From Chloroflexota bacterium (GTDB lineage: Bacteria > Chloroflexota > Anaerolineae > Anaerolineales > UBA11579): a stretch of DNA of 64,000 bases. Both the position numbers and the translations under genes were made by a program. The stretch lies in the NCBI GenBank assembly GCA_013112575.1, contig JABFGG010000008.1:1-64000 (forward strand). Direction: 5' to 3'. A model generated the notes under the pieces. That model made no database searches, was not told the DNA's origin, and saw only the letters and a program-made list of their open reading frames with translations. Shown in pieces: positions 63,921 through 64,000 of this stretch. Position 1 is the stretch's first letter. Each line of letters opens with the position of its first letter.

Positions 63921-64000
63921 ATGGAACATTACCTTAATACAGCCAAAGAATTAGCGTCCGCTGCGGGCGCTCTTTTGTTGGAAGGACTCGATCAGCAAAA
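63921..64000 (+). CDS. Inositol monophosphatase-like protein, N-terminal fragment
   Basis: Starts at ATG 63921, 2 bp after the ptsI stop, and runs off the window. The visible part (MEHYLNTAKELASAAGALLL) resembles the N-terminal helix of inositol monophosphatase-family proteins. The metal motifs are outside the window, so the call is tentative. Confidence 0.45.
   Translation, partial: MEHYLNTAKELASAAGALLLEGLDQQ

Overview
The window looks like a chromosome segment of a Chloroflexota bacterium, probably from the Anaerolineae side of the phylum. This is inferred from gene content: a Thermus/Chloroflexota-style nar operon joined to a split cytochrome bc complex, a respiratory-type reductive dehalogenase operon, many NarX/NarL-type two-component pairs and CUT1 sugar uptake genes. 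No rRNA or intact tRNA gene is present, so the assignment is not firm.

Layout. 1-2.6 kb: end of an ABC exporter, a MauE-like redox membrane protein and a type I signal peptidase (an export and processing cassette), facing a response regulator with a degenerate receiver. 3.5-6.1 kb: a NarX/NarL-like pair. 6.3-22.8 kb: one long plus-strand energy supercluster: FAD/Fe-S oxidoreductase, cytochrome b6-like and subunit IV-like proteins, Rieske protein, triheme cytochrome c, receiver-like protein, diheme cytochrome c (NarC-like), NarGHJI, two NarK transporters and an FmdE-like protein. 23.1-30.2 kb, convergent to it: a reductive dehalogenase operon (sensor kinase, response regulator, RdhA, RdhB, NosR-like RdhC, a small membrane protein and a TPR protein). 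30.2-31.3 kb: a graveyard of gene and insertion-element remnants. 31.3-38.2 kb: a NapH-like ferredoxin, several unknown membrane proteins and two duplicated modules of 'membrane protein facing a Crp/Fnr regulator'. 38.4-46 kb: a sugar module (GH13_18 phosphorylase, GT4 glycosyltransferase, CUT1 ABC importer, LacI repressor with tandem operators). 47.3-54.8 kb: a LiaS/NarX-type two-component pair, a CPBP protease, an MFS exporter, a HAD phosphatase, glycerol-3-phosphate dehydrogenase and a decayed class II aldolase. 55.3-64 kb: a GNAT acetyltransferase and then a self-contained glucitol-type PTS operon with its own SorC regulator, GutM, HPr and enzyme I.

Working together: the nar supercluster would carry quinol electrons through a bc-type complex and cytochromes c, and through NarI, to nitrate on the cytoplasmic face, with NarK1/NarK2 moving nitrate and nitrite. 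The rdh operon offers a second terminal reductase on the outer face, using an organohalide that cannot be predicted from sequence. Both are linked to NarX/NarL-type regulators, which suggests switching between electron acceptors.

A dispersed repeat family (at least six copies, all on the plus strand) carries a tRNA T-arm-like hairpin and a terminator-like hairpin with compensatory base changes. With the rdh operon, it is the item most worth following up.
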